Below are positions 54,574 to 62,439 of a stretch of 64,000 nt of DNA, piece after piece. The notes below the pieces were generated by a model. It saw only the letters and a program-made list of their open reading frames with translations, was not told the origin of the DNA and did no database searches. Positions within the stretch are counted from its first letter, which is position 1. Each line of letters starts with the position of its first letter. The translations under genes and the position numbers were made by a program. Origin of the DNA: an uncultured Campylobacter sp. (GTDB lineage: Bacteria > Campylobacterota > Campylobacteria > Campylobacterales > Campylobacteraceae); contig NZ_CALLWC010000010.1 of the NCBI RefSeq assembly GCF_938015785.1, positions 37,074 to 101,073 on the forward strand. Reading direction: 5' to 3'.

Positions 54574-55350
54574 TCATGGACTTTCATACAGCCCATCAGA
54601 TTTTAAATAATAAATTTTATCCGCGATTTTATCGATGAAGTTTTTATCGTGCGAGACGATGATCTCGCTTACGTCAAGCTCCGCCAAAATCCCCGCCACG
54701 CGCTCCTGCATCGCCTCATCAAGCGCCGTCGTAGGCTCGTCCAGCAGTAGTATCCTAGGCTCGCACACCAACGCGCCCGCAAGCGCCACCAGCTTTTTCT
54801 CACCACCGCTTAGATGAAAGGGCACCCGCTCGCACAGATGCTCGATTCCCAGGCGCCGTAGCGTCTCCAGTACCTTGCGCTTGATCTGCTCTTCGCTTAA
54901 AATTTCAAGCTTTTTTAGATGGTCGTTTTCGCTGCCCTGCCTTAAAATTTGCGAATTACGACCAAAAAATTTAGAAAAAATTCCACGCCTTTGCTCCGCA
55001 TTTTGTGCTCGTTTTAACCGCTCATTTTGCGCACGCAGGCTAAATGCGACGTCCTCAAACACGCTCGCGCACAAAAATTGATCGTCGCTATTTTGAAACA
55101 AAAACCCAATCTCGTGGCGAAATTTTACAAAATCTTCCGCACAATCAAGCTTCTCGCCGAAAAGCTCAATCTCGCCCTCGCCCCATTGCCTTAGGCCGCC
55201 TAAAATTTGAAGCAGGCTCGTCTTGCCCTGTCCATTCGCGCCCAAGATCGCCACTTTTTCCTTATGCCCTACGCTCAAATTTACGCCGCGAAAAATTTCT
55301 CGCTCACCGTTTTTAGCGCTTATCCCATACGCCTTAAGCGAACAGCTCAT
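54574..55350 (-). CDS. nikO: Nickel ECF transporter ATP-binding protein (NikO)
   Basis: The ATPase that powers metal import in the NikKMLQO complex. The 258 residues show Walker A GANGQGKTSLLQIL, the Q-loop FLFQNSDDQFL, signature LSGGEKKLVALAGALV and Walker B RILLLDEPTTALDE. A long insertion (about 108-150, LRQGSENDHLKKLE) sits in the helical part. The start overlaps nikQ as ATGA. It is the last gene of the cluster. Confidence 0.93.
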   Translation of the reverse strand: MSCSLKAYGISAKNGEREIFRGVNLSVGHKEKVAILGANGQGKTSLLQILGGLRQWGEGEIELFGEKLDCAEDFVKFRHEIGFLFQNSDDQFLCASVFEDVAFSLRAQNERLKRAQNAEQRRGIFSKFFGRNSQILRQGSENDHLKKLEILSEEQIKRKVLETLRRLGIEHLCERVPFHLSGGEKKLVALAGALVCEPRILLLDEPTTALDEAMQERVAGILAELDVSEIIVSHDKNFIDKIADKIYYLKSDGLYESP

Positions 55351-55994
55351 AAGATAGCTCCGATTTTAACAGATACGCACGCCAGCACGAACGCCAAAAA
55401 CGAGGCCTCCGAGATGCTAAAGCCCTCGCGACGTTCGTAAAATAGCCTACCGCAAAACCCTCGCGCGCTCATTACCAGGCTTAAATTTCTTGCCTGCTCA
55501 AGCGCCGAAATCGCTAAAATTCCAACTAAATTCGCATAAATTTTATAGGTGAAAATTCCGCTCGTCCCTACAAATCCGCGCATCCGCAAAAGTGCTTGCA
55601 GCCTCGCTAGATCCGAGCGTAAAAAATTTACGAATCGCCCGCAGCAATACACCAAAGAGCTTAGCTTTTCGCCGAGCCCGAGCCCGTAAAATCCGCGCGC
55701 GAAAAAATATTCATCCTTGCCGTAAAATAGCAAAATCGCAAACGCCATTATCAAATTCGCGCGCAAAAATATCACGCCCGCAAGCTCGTAGTTGCCGACT
55801 ATAGCGGGGCTTAACGCACTTAAGATCGCAAAGATATTTAATACCGCAAGCCTTGTGCAAACCGCGCGCGCAATCGAAATTTTAAGCGCAAAAAGAAGCA
55901 TCGGCGGGGCAAAAAACGCCGCATAAAGCTGCCCGCTAAGTCCGACACCGAAGCTGAAGATGAAAAACGCGAGTAGTGATACGGCGGGGCTCAT
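55347..55994 (-). CDS. nikQ: Nickel ECF transporter membrane protein (NikQ/CbiQ family)
   Basis: The energy-coupling transmembrane subunit, 215 residues from ATG 55994. It has several hydrophobic helices and the CbiQ-type coupling motif with two charged Arg (LARLQALLRMRGF and LVMSARGF). A longer in-frame start at 56054 exists, but ATG 55994 overlaps the nikL stop as ATGA, as at the other junctions of the operon, and begins at the first membrane helix. Confidence 0.9.
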   Translation of the reverse strand: MSPAVSLLAFFIFSFGVGLSGQLYAAFFAPPMLLFALKISIARAVCTRLAVLNIFAILSALSPAIVGNYELAGVIFLRANLIMAFAILLFYGKDEYFFARGFYGLGLGEKLSSLVYCCGRFVNFLRSDLARLQALLRMRGFVGTSGIFTYKIYANLVGILAISALEQARNLSLVMSARGFCGRLFYERREGFSISEASFLAFVLACVSVKIGAIL

Positions 55995-56632
55995 TTGCGC
56001 GCTCTTTTCGCTAGCCACATCAAAGCAAAAAAGCCGAAAATCAATGCCAAACAAAGCGCGATTTTAGGCGCCTCGGCGGACTGGCTTTGAAACGCCATGC
56101 TCCTAATATCGCTCTTAGGGCTTTCTTTTGGCAAGATGCTTTGCGAGGTGGAATTTTCCAAAGGCTCAGAAACGCTTGAAATTTTATTTTCAGGCGTACT
56201 AGCTTTCGGCGCGATATTTTCGGGCGCGCTGTCTTCGGACGCGGAATTTTTAGCGGCATTCAAATTTTGCGGCACAGGATTTTTAGAAACGTCAGAATTT
56301 TGTGGCATGGAATTTTCGGAGCTGCCGGAATTCTGCGGCGCAAAGTTCTCGGCGCTAAATTCCATCTGCGCGCCGTGTCCTGCACCTCCGTAAATTTGAA
56401 TAGTAAAATTTTTAGCCGGGATCTTTATGCTCGCAAGTCCCTCTTTATCGGTCCTAGTGCGCAAAATTTCGCGCCCGTCCGCACTGATTAAAACTTCGCA
56501 CTCCATGCAGGGAGAATTTTTATAAAAATAGCTATAAATCTCCACTCTATCGCCCTCTTGCGTCGCGAAAAGATGAAGCGCATGCGAAAATGCGAAGGAG
56601 GTAAAAACCGCTAAGAAAAATAGCGTTCTCAT
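55991..56632 (-). CDS. nikL: NikL-type accessory protein with low-complexity stalk
   Basis: A 213-residue periplasmic/membrane protein: signal peptide, a small beta domain with GDRVEIYSYFYKNSPCMECEVLIS (Cys pair possible), then about 90 residues of Asn/Ser/Pro/Ala/Glu repeats (APQNS, MPQNS, VPQNL units, about 95-180) and a single C-terminal helix (IALCLALIFGFFALMWLA). The N-terminal domain and terminal helix fit NikL of the NikKMLQO group. The repeat stalk is unusually long. It overlaps nikM and nikQ by 4 bp each. Confidence 0.8.
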   Translation of the reverse strand: MRTLFFLAVFTSFAFSHALHLFATQEGDRVEIYSYFYKNSPCMECEVLISADGREILRTRTDKEGLASIKIPAKNFTIQIYGGAGHGAQMEFSAENFAPQNSGSSENSMPQNSDVSKNPVPQNLNAAKNSASEDSAPENIAPKASTPENKISSVSEPLENSTSQSILPKESPKSDIRSMAFQSQSAEAPKIALCLALIFGFFALMWLAKRARK

Positions 56633-57231
56633 CGTCTCTGTCCGCCGTAAAATTTCGTAATAAAGCTAAGCGCAAAAAGGGTGATGATCCCTTCCAAAAC
56701 AGCCAGGATCGCGCCTTCGAGCGAGATGAGCGTCGCGATAGCAAAAAACTCCCGTCCGCTGATGAAAAGCACGAGATCAAGAAGCAGCATCGAGCAAACG
56801 ATCGGCACGAAACCCGCCAAAAATAGATAAATTTTTTGCGTGCGCGCTTTTAGCTCTTGCGCTTTTGAGGCGGTGGCGGTAAAGAGCCCGCCTAAAACCG
56901 CTGGAAAGCCGATGACTGCGGTATTTACGCCGAGCACGCTAAGCCCCCCGAAGCCGAAAAATACCCCTTGCAAAAACAGCGCGACGAAAATCGCCAAGAT
57001 CGCTCGCGAGCCCAAAAACGCGCCTACGAGCCCGCTTAGCATCAGGTGCATGGAGCTGACGCCCACGGGCAGGTGTACAAAAGATGCGACAAAAAATAGC
57101 GCGCTAAAACATGCGATCCTCGGGATCTCAGACTGCCTTACGCGCCATAAAATCACCGCTACTGCAGGCGCCGTAACCACCCAGCCTGCGAGCAGCACGG
57201 GCGCACTCAAAACTCCTTCACTAATGTGCAC
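56629..57231 (-). CDS. nikM: Nickel/cobalt ECF transporter substrate-binding membrane protein (NikM/CbiM)
   Basis: The metal-binding S-component, 200 residues. The invariant N-terminal MHISEGVLS (N-terminal Met/His metal site) and FVHLPVGVSSMHLMLSGLVGAFLG are both present, with about six hydrophobic helices. The start is a GTG; the amino terminus must begin here for the metal site, and AAAGGGGG lies upstream. Confidence 0.93.
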   Translation of the reverse strand: MHISEGVLSAPVLLAGWVVTAPAVAVILWRVRQSEIPRIACFSALFFVASFVHLPVGVSSMHLMLSGLVGAFLGSRAILAIFVALFLQGVFFGFGGLSVLGVNTAVIGFPAVLGGLFTATASKAQELKARTQKIYLFLAGFVPIVCSMLLLDLVLFISGREFFAIATLISLEGAILAVLEGIITLFALSFITKFYGGQRR

Positions 57232-57928
57232 GGCTCGCCCCCTTTAAATCGCCCCTGTTTTTTAGACGCGCAAAAACGCGCGAAGTAGCTAAATTTAAGG
57301 CATTTTCGACCTTTGCGATAATCGCTTTGATTATTACAGGTCTTACTTTTACGGCTTTTGCCGCGACAGAATTTTCGGCTGTAAAACTCGCGGCTTGCGT
57401 CCTATTTGCGGCGGCTGTTAGCGCAAGACTCGAAGCAGCCTCGGAGCTGCTTGCGGAACCAGTAAATTTGATAAATTTTACGGCTTGCATGGCGCAAGAA
57501 TTTTCGCTTGCTACTTTTGTAAGAGCGGCAAGCGGATTTCGCGACGTAAAATTTAAAGCTCCGAGCGATCTTGGTGCGGTGCTTGCGCGGTAAAACAGAG
57601 CCTGCAAAATTTCAAAAGTCAGGGTTTTTAAAATTTCAAAAAACGAAATTTTACGTGCTGGTATTTTACGCTCGTAAATCCACGGATGTGAAATTTTACG
57701 GCTCGAAGCTACTAAGAGCGGATTCCTACCGAGCAAAATTCCACGCAGCAGAGCTCCGTTTCTTAAAATTTTGCTCGGCGGAATTTTGACATTTAAAATT
57801 TTAGCCGCAGAATTCGCTTGAAATTTTACACCGCCAAGCAAAACGCGCGAAAATAAAATTTCAAAGCTCTGCCCAAGCGTAAATTTATCCGCAGCGGTGC
57901 AAATTTTACCTGAAAAAAGAGATCTCAC
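57221..57928 (-). CDS. Doubtful 235-aa low-complexity ORF between nikK and nikM
   Basis: Open from a GTG at 57928 (AGGGGAG upstream), 12 bp after nikK, to a TAG that overlaps the nikM start by 11 bp. The product is basic, with KIL/KIPPSKIL-type and Ala/Ser-rich stretches, matches no family I know, and mirrors DNA made of AAATTT strings. It may be real and translated, linking nikK to nikM, or only spacer DNA that stays open. Operon continuity between nikK and nikM must cross it either way. Confidence 0.35.
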   Translation of the reverse strand: MRSLFSGKICTAADKFTLGQSFEILFSRVLLGGVKFQANSAAKILNVKIPPSKILRNGALLRGILLGRNPLLVASSRKISHPWIYERKIPARKISFFEILKTLTFEILQALFYRASTAPRSLGALNFTSRNPLAALTKVASENSCAMQAVKFIKFTGSASSSEAASSLALTAAANRTQAASFTAENSVAAKAVKVRPVIIKAIIAKVENALNLATSRVFARLKNRGDLKGASRAH

Positions 57929-57940
57929 CGAGCCGCTCCC

Positions 57941-58690
57941 CTATTTTTTCAGCTCGTCCGCCTTGATCCAAAGCACGGCGCCCAGCTCATTTACGGGCTG
58001 CTCGCTTCCTTTGGCGGCTTCCTCCTCGCTAAGAGCCGCGAAGCCCCACCAGCCGGCAACCGGCATCACGAAGCTAAACTCGCCCGCGCCGTTGGTTTTA
58101 ACGACCTGCGTGACATGCGCCTCGCTAGGGGCTTTGTAGCCCTTATCGTTATATAGCTCGATCTCCACATCCGCGCCCGGGACGGGCCTTCCGTGCAATA
58201 AAAAAACTCCGCTAAATATCTCTCCCGCATACAGCGCATAAGGCCGCACTAGCGGTACGATCTCCGCCTCTAGCCCGAGCGGCTTATCCCAGCCTTCGCC
58301 CGCGCCGTAAGCATCGACGTAGGTTTTGGTGATATGGCGGATCATCTTGCGCTCAGCCGGCTCGGCATAGGGTTTCGGATCAAAATAAAACGCCAAAAGT
58401 GATGGCTTGTCAGCTTTAAATTCCGCCGCAAAATAGGAATTTTCGCCCTTTTTCTGCTCTTTTAGGCTGCCTAGGAGCGATTTTTTCTCGCCGTCAATAA
58501 AAACGCCGAATTCTGCGGGCTTTTGTAGATTCATAGACTCCTGTAAAAACGGATGGGAGAATTCCAAATTTAGCTTCACGATAGCGTTTTTTTGATCCTC
58601 TACGACATTTTTATCCGTCGTAAGAATGCCAAAATGTGCGAACGCAAGGCTCGCCGCGAAAATTCCCAAAAAAGCAAATTTTGCCTTCAT
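57941..58690 (-). CDS. nikK: Nickel ECF transporter periplasmic component (NikK, DUF4198)
   Basis: A 249-residue periplasmic protein: signal peptide (KFAFLGIFAASLAFAHFG, whose first mature His may be a metal ligand), the DUF4198 core with LNLEFSHPFLQESMNLQKPAEFGVF, then GRPVPGADVEIELYNDKGYKAPSEAHVTQVVKTNGAGEFSFVMPVAGWWGFAAL, a carboxypeptidase-regulatory-like fold. Such genes head NikKMLQO clusters. A candidate NikR box lies just upstream. Confidence 0.87.
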   Translation of the reverse strand: MKAKFAFLGIFAASLAFAHFGILTTDKNVVEDQKNAIVKLNLEFSHPFLQESMNLQKPAEFGVFIDGEKKSLLGSLKEQKKGENSYFAAEFKADKPSLLAFYFDPKPYAEPAERKMIRHITKTYVDAYGAGEGWDKPLGLEAEIVPLVRPYALYAGEIFSGVFLLHGRPVPGADVEIELYNDKGYKAPSEAHVTQVVKTNGAGEFSFVMPVAGWWGFAALSEEEAAKGSEQPVNELGAVLWIKADELKK

Positions 58691-58717
58691 GTAATACCTT
58701 TCATAATAAAATATTAC
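58691..58717 (-). promoter_or_regulatory. Candidate NikR operator at nikK
   Basis: GTAATA-N15-TATTAC (58691-58696 and 58712-58717) is a perfect 6-bp inverted repeat with a 15-nt spacer. It fits the TRWYA-N15-TRWYA layout described for Helicobacter pylori NikR. It covers the ribosome site of nikK and the likely transcription start. Nickel-dependent repression is inferred; nikR is not in the window. Confidence 0.5.
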
Positions 58718-58720
58718 GGA

Positions 58721-58726
58721 ATTGTA
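58721..58726 (-). promoter_or_regulatory. -10 element of the nikK promoter
   Basis: On the minus strand TACAAT in TGATACAATTCCG, about 30 bp before the nikK ATG and just upstream of the NikR-like repeat. Confidence 0.45.
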
Positions 58727-58830
58727 TCACTTTTTTTCATCCGTATTGCTTAAATGTGGGTTTATTTTGAGTATTTAAAGCAAACTTTGGTTAAAATGTC
58801 GCAATTTAAATTACCAAAAAGAGGCAGAAA

Positions 58831-60081
58831 ATGATAAATTTAAAACTTATCGAGACGAATTTCGACGAATTTAATAAAAAACTTATCGCCAAAAAAGTCC
58901 CGCCGCAAACCCTGCAAACGCTACTGAATGCCTACAACGAGCTAAAATCTAAAAAGACGGAGCTGGAAAACCTCCAAGCCGTGCAAAATGCAAAGAGCAA
59001 GGAGCTCGGCCTCGCCGCGCGCGAAGGCAAAGACGTAGGCGCGCTAAAATCGCAGCTTGAGGAAAACAAGCAAAAGATCCAAAGCCTAAGCGAGCTCTTA
59101 AACGAGCGCGAACAAAGCTTAGAAGCGATCGCCGCGTGCGTGCCGAATATCATCGACGACGACGTGCCGATCGGCGCGGACGAGAACGAAAACGTCTGTA
59201 TCAAAAAGGTGCTTGATCCGCGCACGTTCGACTTCGCGCCCAAGCAGCACTTCGAGCTCGGCGAGGCGCTGGGATGGCTTGATTTCGAGCGCGGCGTCAA
59301 ACTCAGCGGCAGCCGCTTTACCGCGATCCGAGGGCTGGGCGCGAAACTGAATATGGCTCTCATCAACTACATGATCGAATTTAATAACTCGCGCGGCTTC
59401 GAGCTCGTAAATATGCCGTTTTTGGTGCGCGATCAGATCCTCTACGGCACGGGCCAGCTGCCTAAATTTAAAGACGATCTTTACCGCGTTGACGACGAGG
59501 AGCAAAACCTCTACCTCATCCCTACGAGCGAGGTTACGGCGACGAATCTCTTTAACGATGAAATTTTACGCAGCGAGGAGCTGCCGATCAAACTCACCAG
59601 CTACAGCCACTGCTTTCGCAAGGAAGCGGGCTCGGCGGGGCGCGATACGCGCGGCATGATCCGCCAGCACCAGTTTGAAAAGGTCGAGCTCGTCGCCATC
59701 ACGCGCCCCGAAGATAGCGCAAAGATGCTTGGGGAGATGATTTCGTGCGCGAGCGATCTGCTAGCTAGCCTTGGCCTTCCGCACAGACACATGCTGCTTT
59801 GCAGCGGCGATCTGGGCTTTAGCGCTGCAAAGACCGTGGATTTGGAGGTTTGGCTACCGGGACAGAACCAATACAGAGAGATCAGCTCGATCAGCAACTG
59901 TCGCGATTTTCAGGCGCGCAGAGCCAAGATCCGCTTCAAAGACGGCAAGAAAAACAGCCTCGTTCACACGCTAAACGGCTCCTCGCTCGCAGTCGGCCGC
60001 ACACTGATCGCGGTGATGGAAAACTACCAGCGCAAAGACGGCAGCATCGAAATTCCGCGCGTTTTAGAAAAATATATGTAG
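58831..60081 (+). CDS. serS: Seryl-tRNA synthetase
   Basis: Charges tRNA-Ser and tRNA-Sec. The 416 residues have the N-terminal coiled-coil arm (about 25-105), then the class-II core with [32 protein letters not shown], motif 2 [45 protein letters not shown] and motif 3 [27 protein letters not shown] promoter-like box lies about 40 bp upstream, and GAGG before the ATG. It is divergent from nikK. Confidence 0.97.
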   Translation: MINLKLIETNFDEFNKKLIAKKVPPQTLQTLLNAYNELKSKKTELENLQAVQNAKSKELGLAAREGKDVGALKSQLEENKQKIQSLSELLNEREQSLEAIAACVPNIIDDDVPIGADENENVCIKKVLDPRTFDFAPKQHFELGEALGWLDFERGVKLSGSRFTAIRGLGAKLNMALINYMIEFNNSRGFELVNMPFLVRDQILYGTGQLPKFKDDLYRVDDEEQNLYLIPTSEVTATNLFNDEILRSEELPIKLTSYSHCFRKEAGSAGRDTRGMIRQHQFEKVELVAITRPEDSAKMLGEMISCASDLLASLGLPHRHMLLCSGDLGFSAAKTVDLEVWLPGQNQYREISSISNCRDFQARRAKIRFKDGKKNSLVHTLNGSSLAVGRTLIAVMENYQRKDGSIEIPRVLEKYM

Positions 60082-60088
60082 GCGGCCC

Positions 60089-60814
60089 GTGCAAAAGCCT
60101 TACAAAAACCCAAATTCTAACGCCCGATTCGTAGCCGCGAGGTCTTGCGCGGTAAAATTTATGGATCGCGGCGTTAAATTTTTCGCGCTGCAAAACGCAG
60201 GATTTTTTGCAACAAAATTTAGTAACACGAAATTTTGTAACGCAAAGCCTGAGGCGCACGTTGCCGCGCTTGGCGGTTTTAAATTTCGCGACGAGAAATT
60301 TAATGGCGCGAAATTTGCGACCTGCGGAACAGAATTTTTAGGAGCGAACTTTCGCGGCACGGAATTCTGCAAGTCGAAATTTAGGGCGCGCGGCGTTAAA
60401 TTTTACAAAGCAAGATTGCGCGAGACGGGTTTTTTAGCTCGCGCTGCGAAATTTTATGCGGCCAAATTTCACGGCATGAAATTTAGTGAGATGAAGTTTC
60501 GGACGCCAAATTTAGAGCTTAAAATGAAATTTAACGCAGCGAAATTCCTCGGGGTAAAATTTCGTAGCGGCGCGCTTTTTAAATTTATCGCCGCAAAAGG
60601 GCTACGACGCAGTCCTAGTCTTTGCGCCGCTGCGCCTTTTAAATTTACTGCGCTGCAAAACGCAGGATTTTTTGCAACAAAATTTGACGAAGCGGAATTT
60701 TACGGCGTGAAATTTCATAAAACAAGATCACGCCGCAAAAAATTTTATGCCACAAAATTTGCGGCGAAGGGCGAGAAATTTTGCGGCATGAAACGGCGCG
60801 GAGCGGACGCGTGA
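60089..60814 (+). CDS. Pentapeptide-like Phe-repeat ORF between serS and nadD
   Basis: A 241-residue basic ORF from a GTG 7 bp after serS to a TGA that overlaps the nadD GTG as GTGA. Much of it is tandem five-residue units with Phe at every fifth position and small residues two before it: GAKFA, GTEFL, GANFR, GTEFC, KSKFR, later AAKFY, AAKFH, GMKFS. This is the phase of pentapeptide-repeat proteins ([STAV][DN][LF]xx), but with Lys/Glu at the second place. The DNA has an AAATTT-type hexamer about every 15-25 bp, and a 36-bp direct repeat (60185-60220 and 60650-60685) encodes ALQNAGFFATKF twice. Either a real repeat protein or a frame kept open by repetitive DNA. Confidence 0.45.
   Translation: MQKPYKNPNSNARFVAARSCAVKFMDRGVKFFALQNAGFFATKFSNTKFCNAKPEAHVAALGGFKFRDEKFNGAKFATCGTEFLGANFRGTEFCKSKFRARGVKFYKARLRETGFLARAAKFYAAKFHGMKFSEMKFRTPNLELKMKFNAAKFLGVKFRSGALFKFIAAKGLRRSPSLCAAAPFKFTALQNAGFFATKFDEAEFYGVKFHKTRSRRKKFYATKFAAKGEKFCGMKRRGADA
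60185..60685 (+). repeat. 36-bp direct repeat pair
   Basis: Positions 60185-60220 and 60650-60685 are identical over 36 bp, 465 bp apart (a multiple of three, so in the same frame). Both copies begin GCGCTGCAAAACGC and end CAACAAAATTT. Confidence 0.85.
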
Positions 60815-62430
60815 AGATCGCGCTTTTCGGCGGCAGTTTCGATCCGCCACACGCAGGACACGATGCCGCGGTAAAGGCGATCTTATCTGGCCTAAAGCCT
60901 GATTTGTTGGTCATAATGCCGTCGTTTCTAAACCCGTTTAAAAAGAGCTTTTCGGCGCCGCCGCAGCTGCGGCTTAGATGGTGCCGCGCGCTGTGGAGCG
61001 ATGCCCCGCATGTGGAGGTGAGTGATTATGAAATTTCGCAAAACCGCCCGGTACCCACGATACAAAGCGTGAAATTTCTGCTCGAAAAATACGGCGCAAG
61101 CGGCAAAATCACGTCGGAAACGGCAGGCGGAACGGGCGAAACCCCGACAGCCGTAACGGATAGGGCTTTACCTAACGGCGCAAATATTGCGAATAAAATT
61201 TCTGCCGGTGCTCATATTTTGGGCAGCGCGGGCAAAATTTTGCCCGGCAAGGCGGATAGGGTTTTGTCGTACGGCATAGCTAAAATTTCAAGCGACGATG
61301 CCTGCACCGCCGATATTACGGACGGGACTAGCATCCCCGCTAACGCAAAAAACGAAGCTCTGCAAGGCGGAATAGCGGATCAAATTTCGATTGGTAGCAA
61401 AAGCGAAATGGACGGAATTTCACAAAGTAACGCGGGCAGCGAGGACGGCGCGAGTAAAATCCAAAACGCAGATAAAATTTCAAATGCGAGCGAAATTTTA
61501 AACGCAAAAAACCGCGAAATTCCAAGTAGCATAGCGAGCGAGAGTTCGGATGCGGATGAAATTTCGGGCGCGAATAAAATTCCAAGCGGTAGTGTAAACG
61601 ACGTACGCAACGTAAGCGGTAGCGCAAATGAAACAAACGGCATGGGTAGAGCAAATAACGTAAGCAGCGCAAGTAAAGCAAATGATAACGCAAACGGCGC
61701 GAATGATACAAACGGCGCAGGCCAAGCAAACAACGTAAGCGATGCGAGCGGCATAAGCGACATAAATGATACGAACGACGCGCATAGCGCAGGCAACGCA
61801 GTAAATTGCATAGGTAGCGCAAGCGGCACGGATACAATACCAAAGCTCTACATCGTCGTGGGTGCCGACAACCTATCGGAGCTTCATAAATGGCGCAACT
61901 TTAGCGAGCTGCAGAAATTAGCAGAGTTTGTCGTGCTTACGAGGCCCGGCTACGAGATCCCGCGGCAGTGGGCGAGCCTAAGGCGCATCGAGATTGCCGT
62001 AGATGCGAGCTCAAGCGGTTTTAGGCGAGATTTCAAAGGCGAAATCCCGCCCAAGATCGCAGCAGAGGTCATAAAATTTTATAAAAGGAAAGATATGCAA
62101 GATCCAAAGCAAAGGGCGGAGCGGATCGCCGAAATTTTAAACGAAAAGAAAGCCGAAGACGTCCAGATCATCGATATGGAGGGGCGCGAATACATCGCGA
62201 AATTCGTAGTTATCGCCACTATGCTGACCGCCCGCCACGCAGCCTCGCTCATCGAGGAGCTAAAAAGCGTGCTTAAGCCGCTCGGCGAGGAGTTTTTGGC
62301 TATCGAAAGCGGCGATGAGTGGAGTGTCGTCGATCTCGGCGACATCATAGTCCATCTCATCAGCGAGACATACCGCGCCAAATACAATATCGAGGACTTC
62401 CTCGACAAGCTCAAAAAAGAGCAATTTTAA
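60811..62430 (+). CDS. nadD: Nicotinate-nucleotide adenylyltransferase fused to ribosomal silencing factor RsfS, with 245-residue insertion
   Basis: Residues 1-96 and about 341-428 form NadD, which adenylylates nicotinate mononucleotide: VKIALFGGSFDPPHAGHDAAV (nucleotide-binding HxGH) and, after the gap, LYIVVGADNLSELHKWRNFSELQKLAEFVVLTRPG. Between them about 245 residues are low complexity, Asn/Ala/Ser/Asp/Gly-rich (for example NANGANDTNGAGQANNV). After IKFYKRKD the frame continues without a stop into a complete RsfS (about 429-539, MQDPKQRAERIAEILNEKKAEDVQIIDM), which blocks subunit joining. In C. jejuni these are two neighbouring genes. I place the start at GTG 60811, overlapping the previous ORF. 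Confidence 0.9.
   Translation: MKIALFGGSFDPPHAGHDAAVKAILSGLKPDLLVIMPSFLNPFKKSFSAPPQLRLRWCRALWSDAPHVEVSDYEISQNRPVPTIQSVKFLLEKYGASGKITSETAGGTGETPTAVTDRALPNGANIANKISAGAHILGSAGKILPGKADRVLSYGIAKISSDDACTADITDGTSIPANAKNEALQGGIADQISIGSKSEMDGISQSNAGSEDGASKIQNADKISNASEILNAKNREIPSSIASESSDADEISGANKIPSGSVNDVRNVSGSANETNGMGRANNVSSASKANDNANGANDTNGAGQANNVSDASGISDINDTNDAHSAGNAVNCIGSASGTDTIPKLYIVVGADNLSELHKWRNFSELQKLAEFVVLTRPGYEIPRQWASLRRIEIAVDASSSGFRRDFKGEIPPKIAAEVIKFYKRKDMQDPKQRAERIAEILNEKKAEDVQIIDMEGREYIAKFVVIATMLTARHAASLIEELKSVLKPLGEEFLAIESGDEWSVVDLGDIIVHLISETYRAKYNIEDFLDKLKKEQF
62081..62097 (+). promoter_or_regulatory. Internal ribosome site and ATG for separate RsfS
   Basis: AAAAGGAAAGAT directly precedes an in-frame ATG at 62095 inside the fused gene, where stand-alone rsfS would start. 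RsfS could therefore be made both as a fusion and alone. Confidence 0.55.
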
Positions 62431-62439
62431 GGAGGGAGC

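Noticed and set aside
60811..62094. Intein in NadD (and in KdsA)
   Set aside because: The insertions have no splicing-type Cys/Ser and His-Asn motifs and are low complexity, so protein splicing is not supported.
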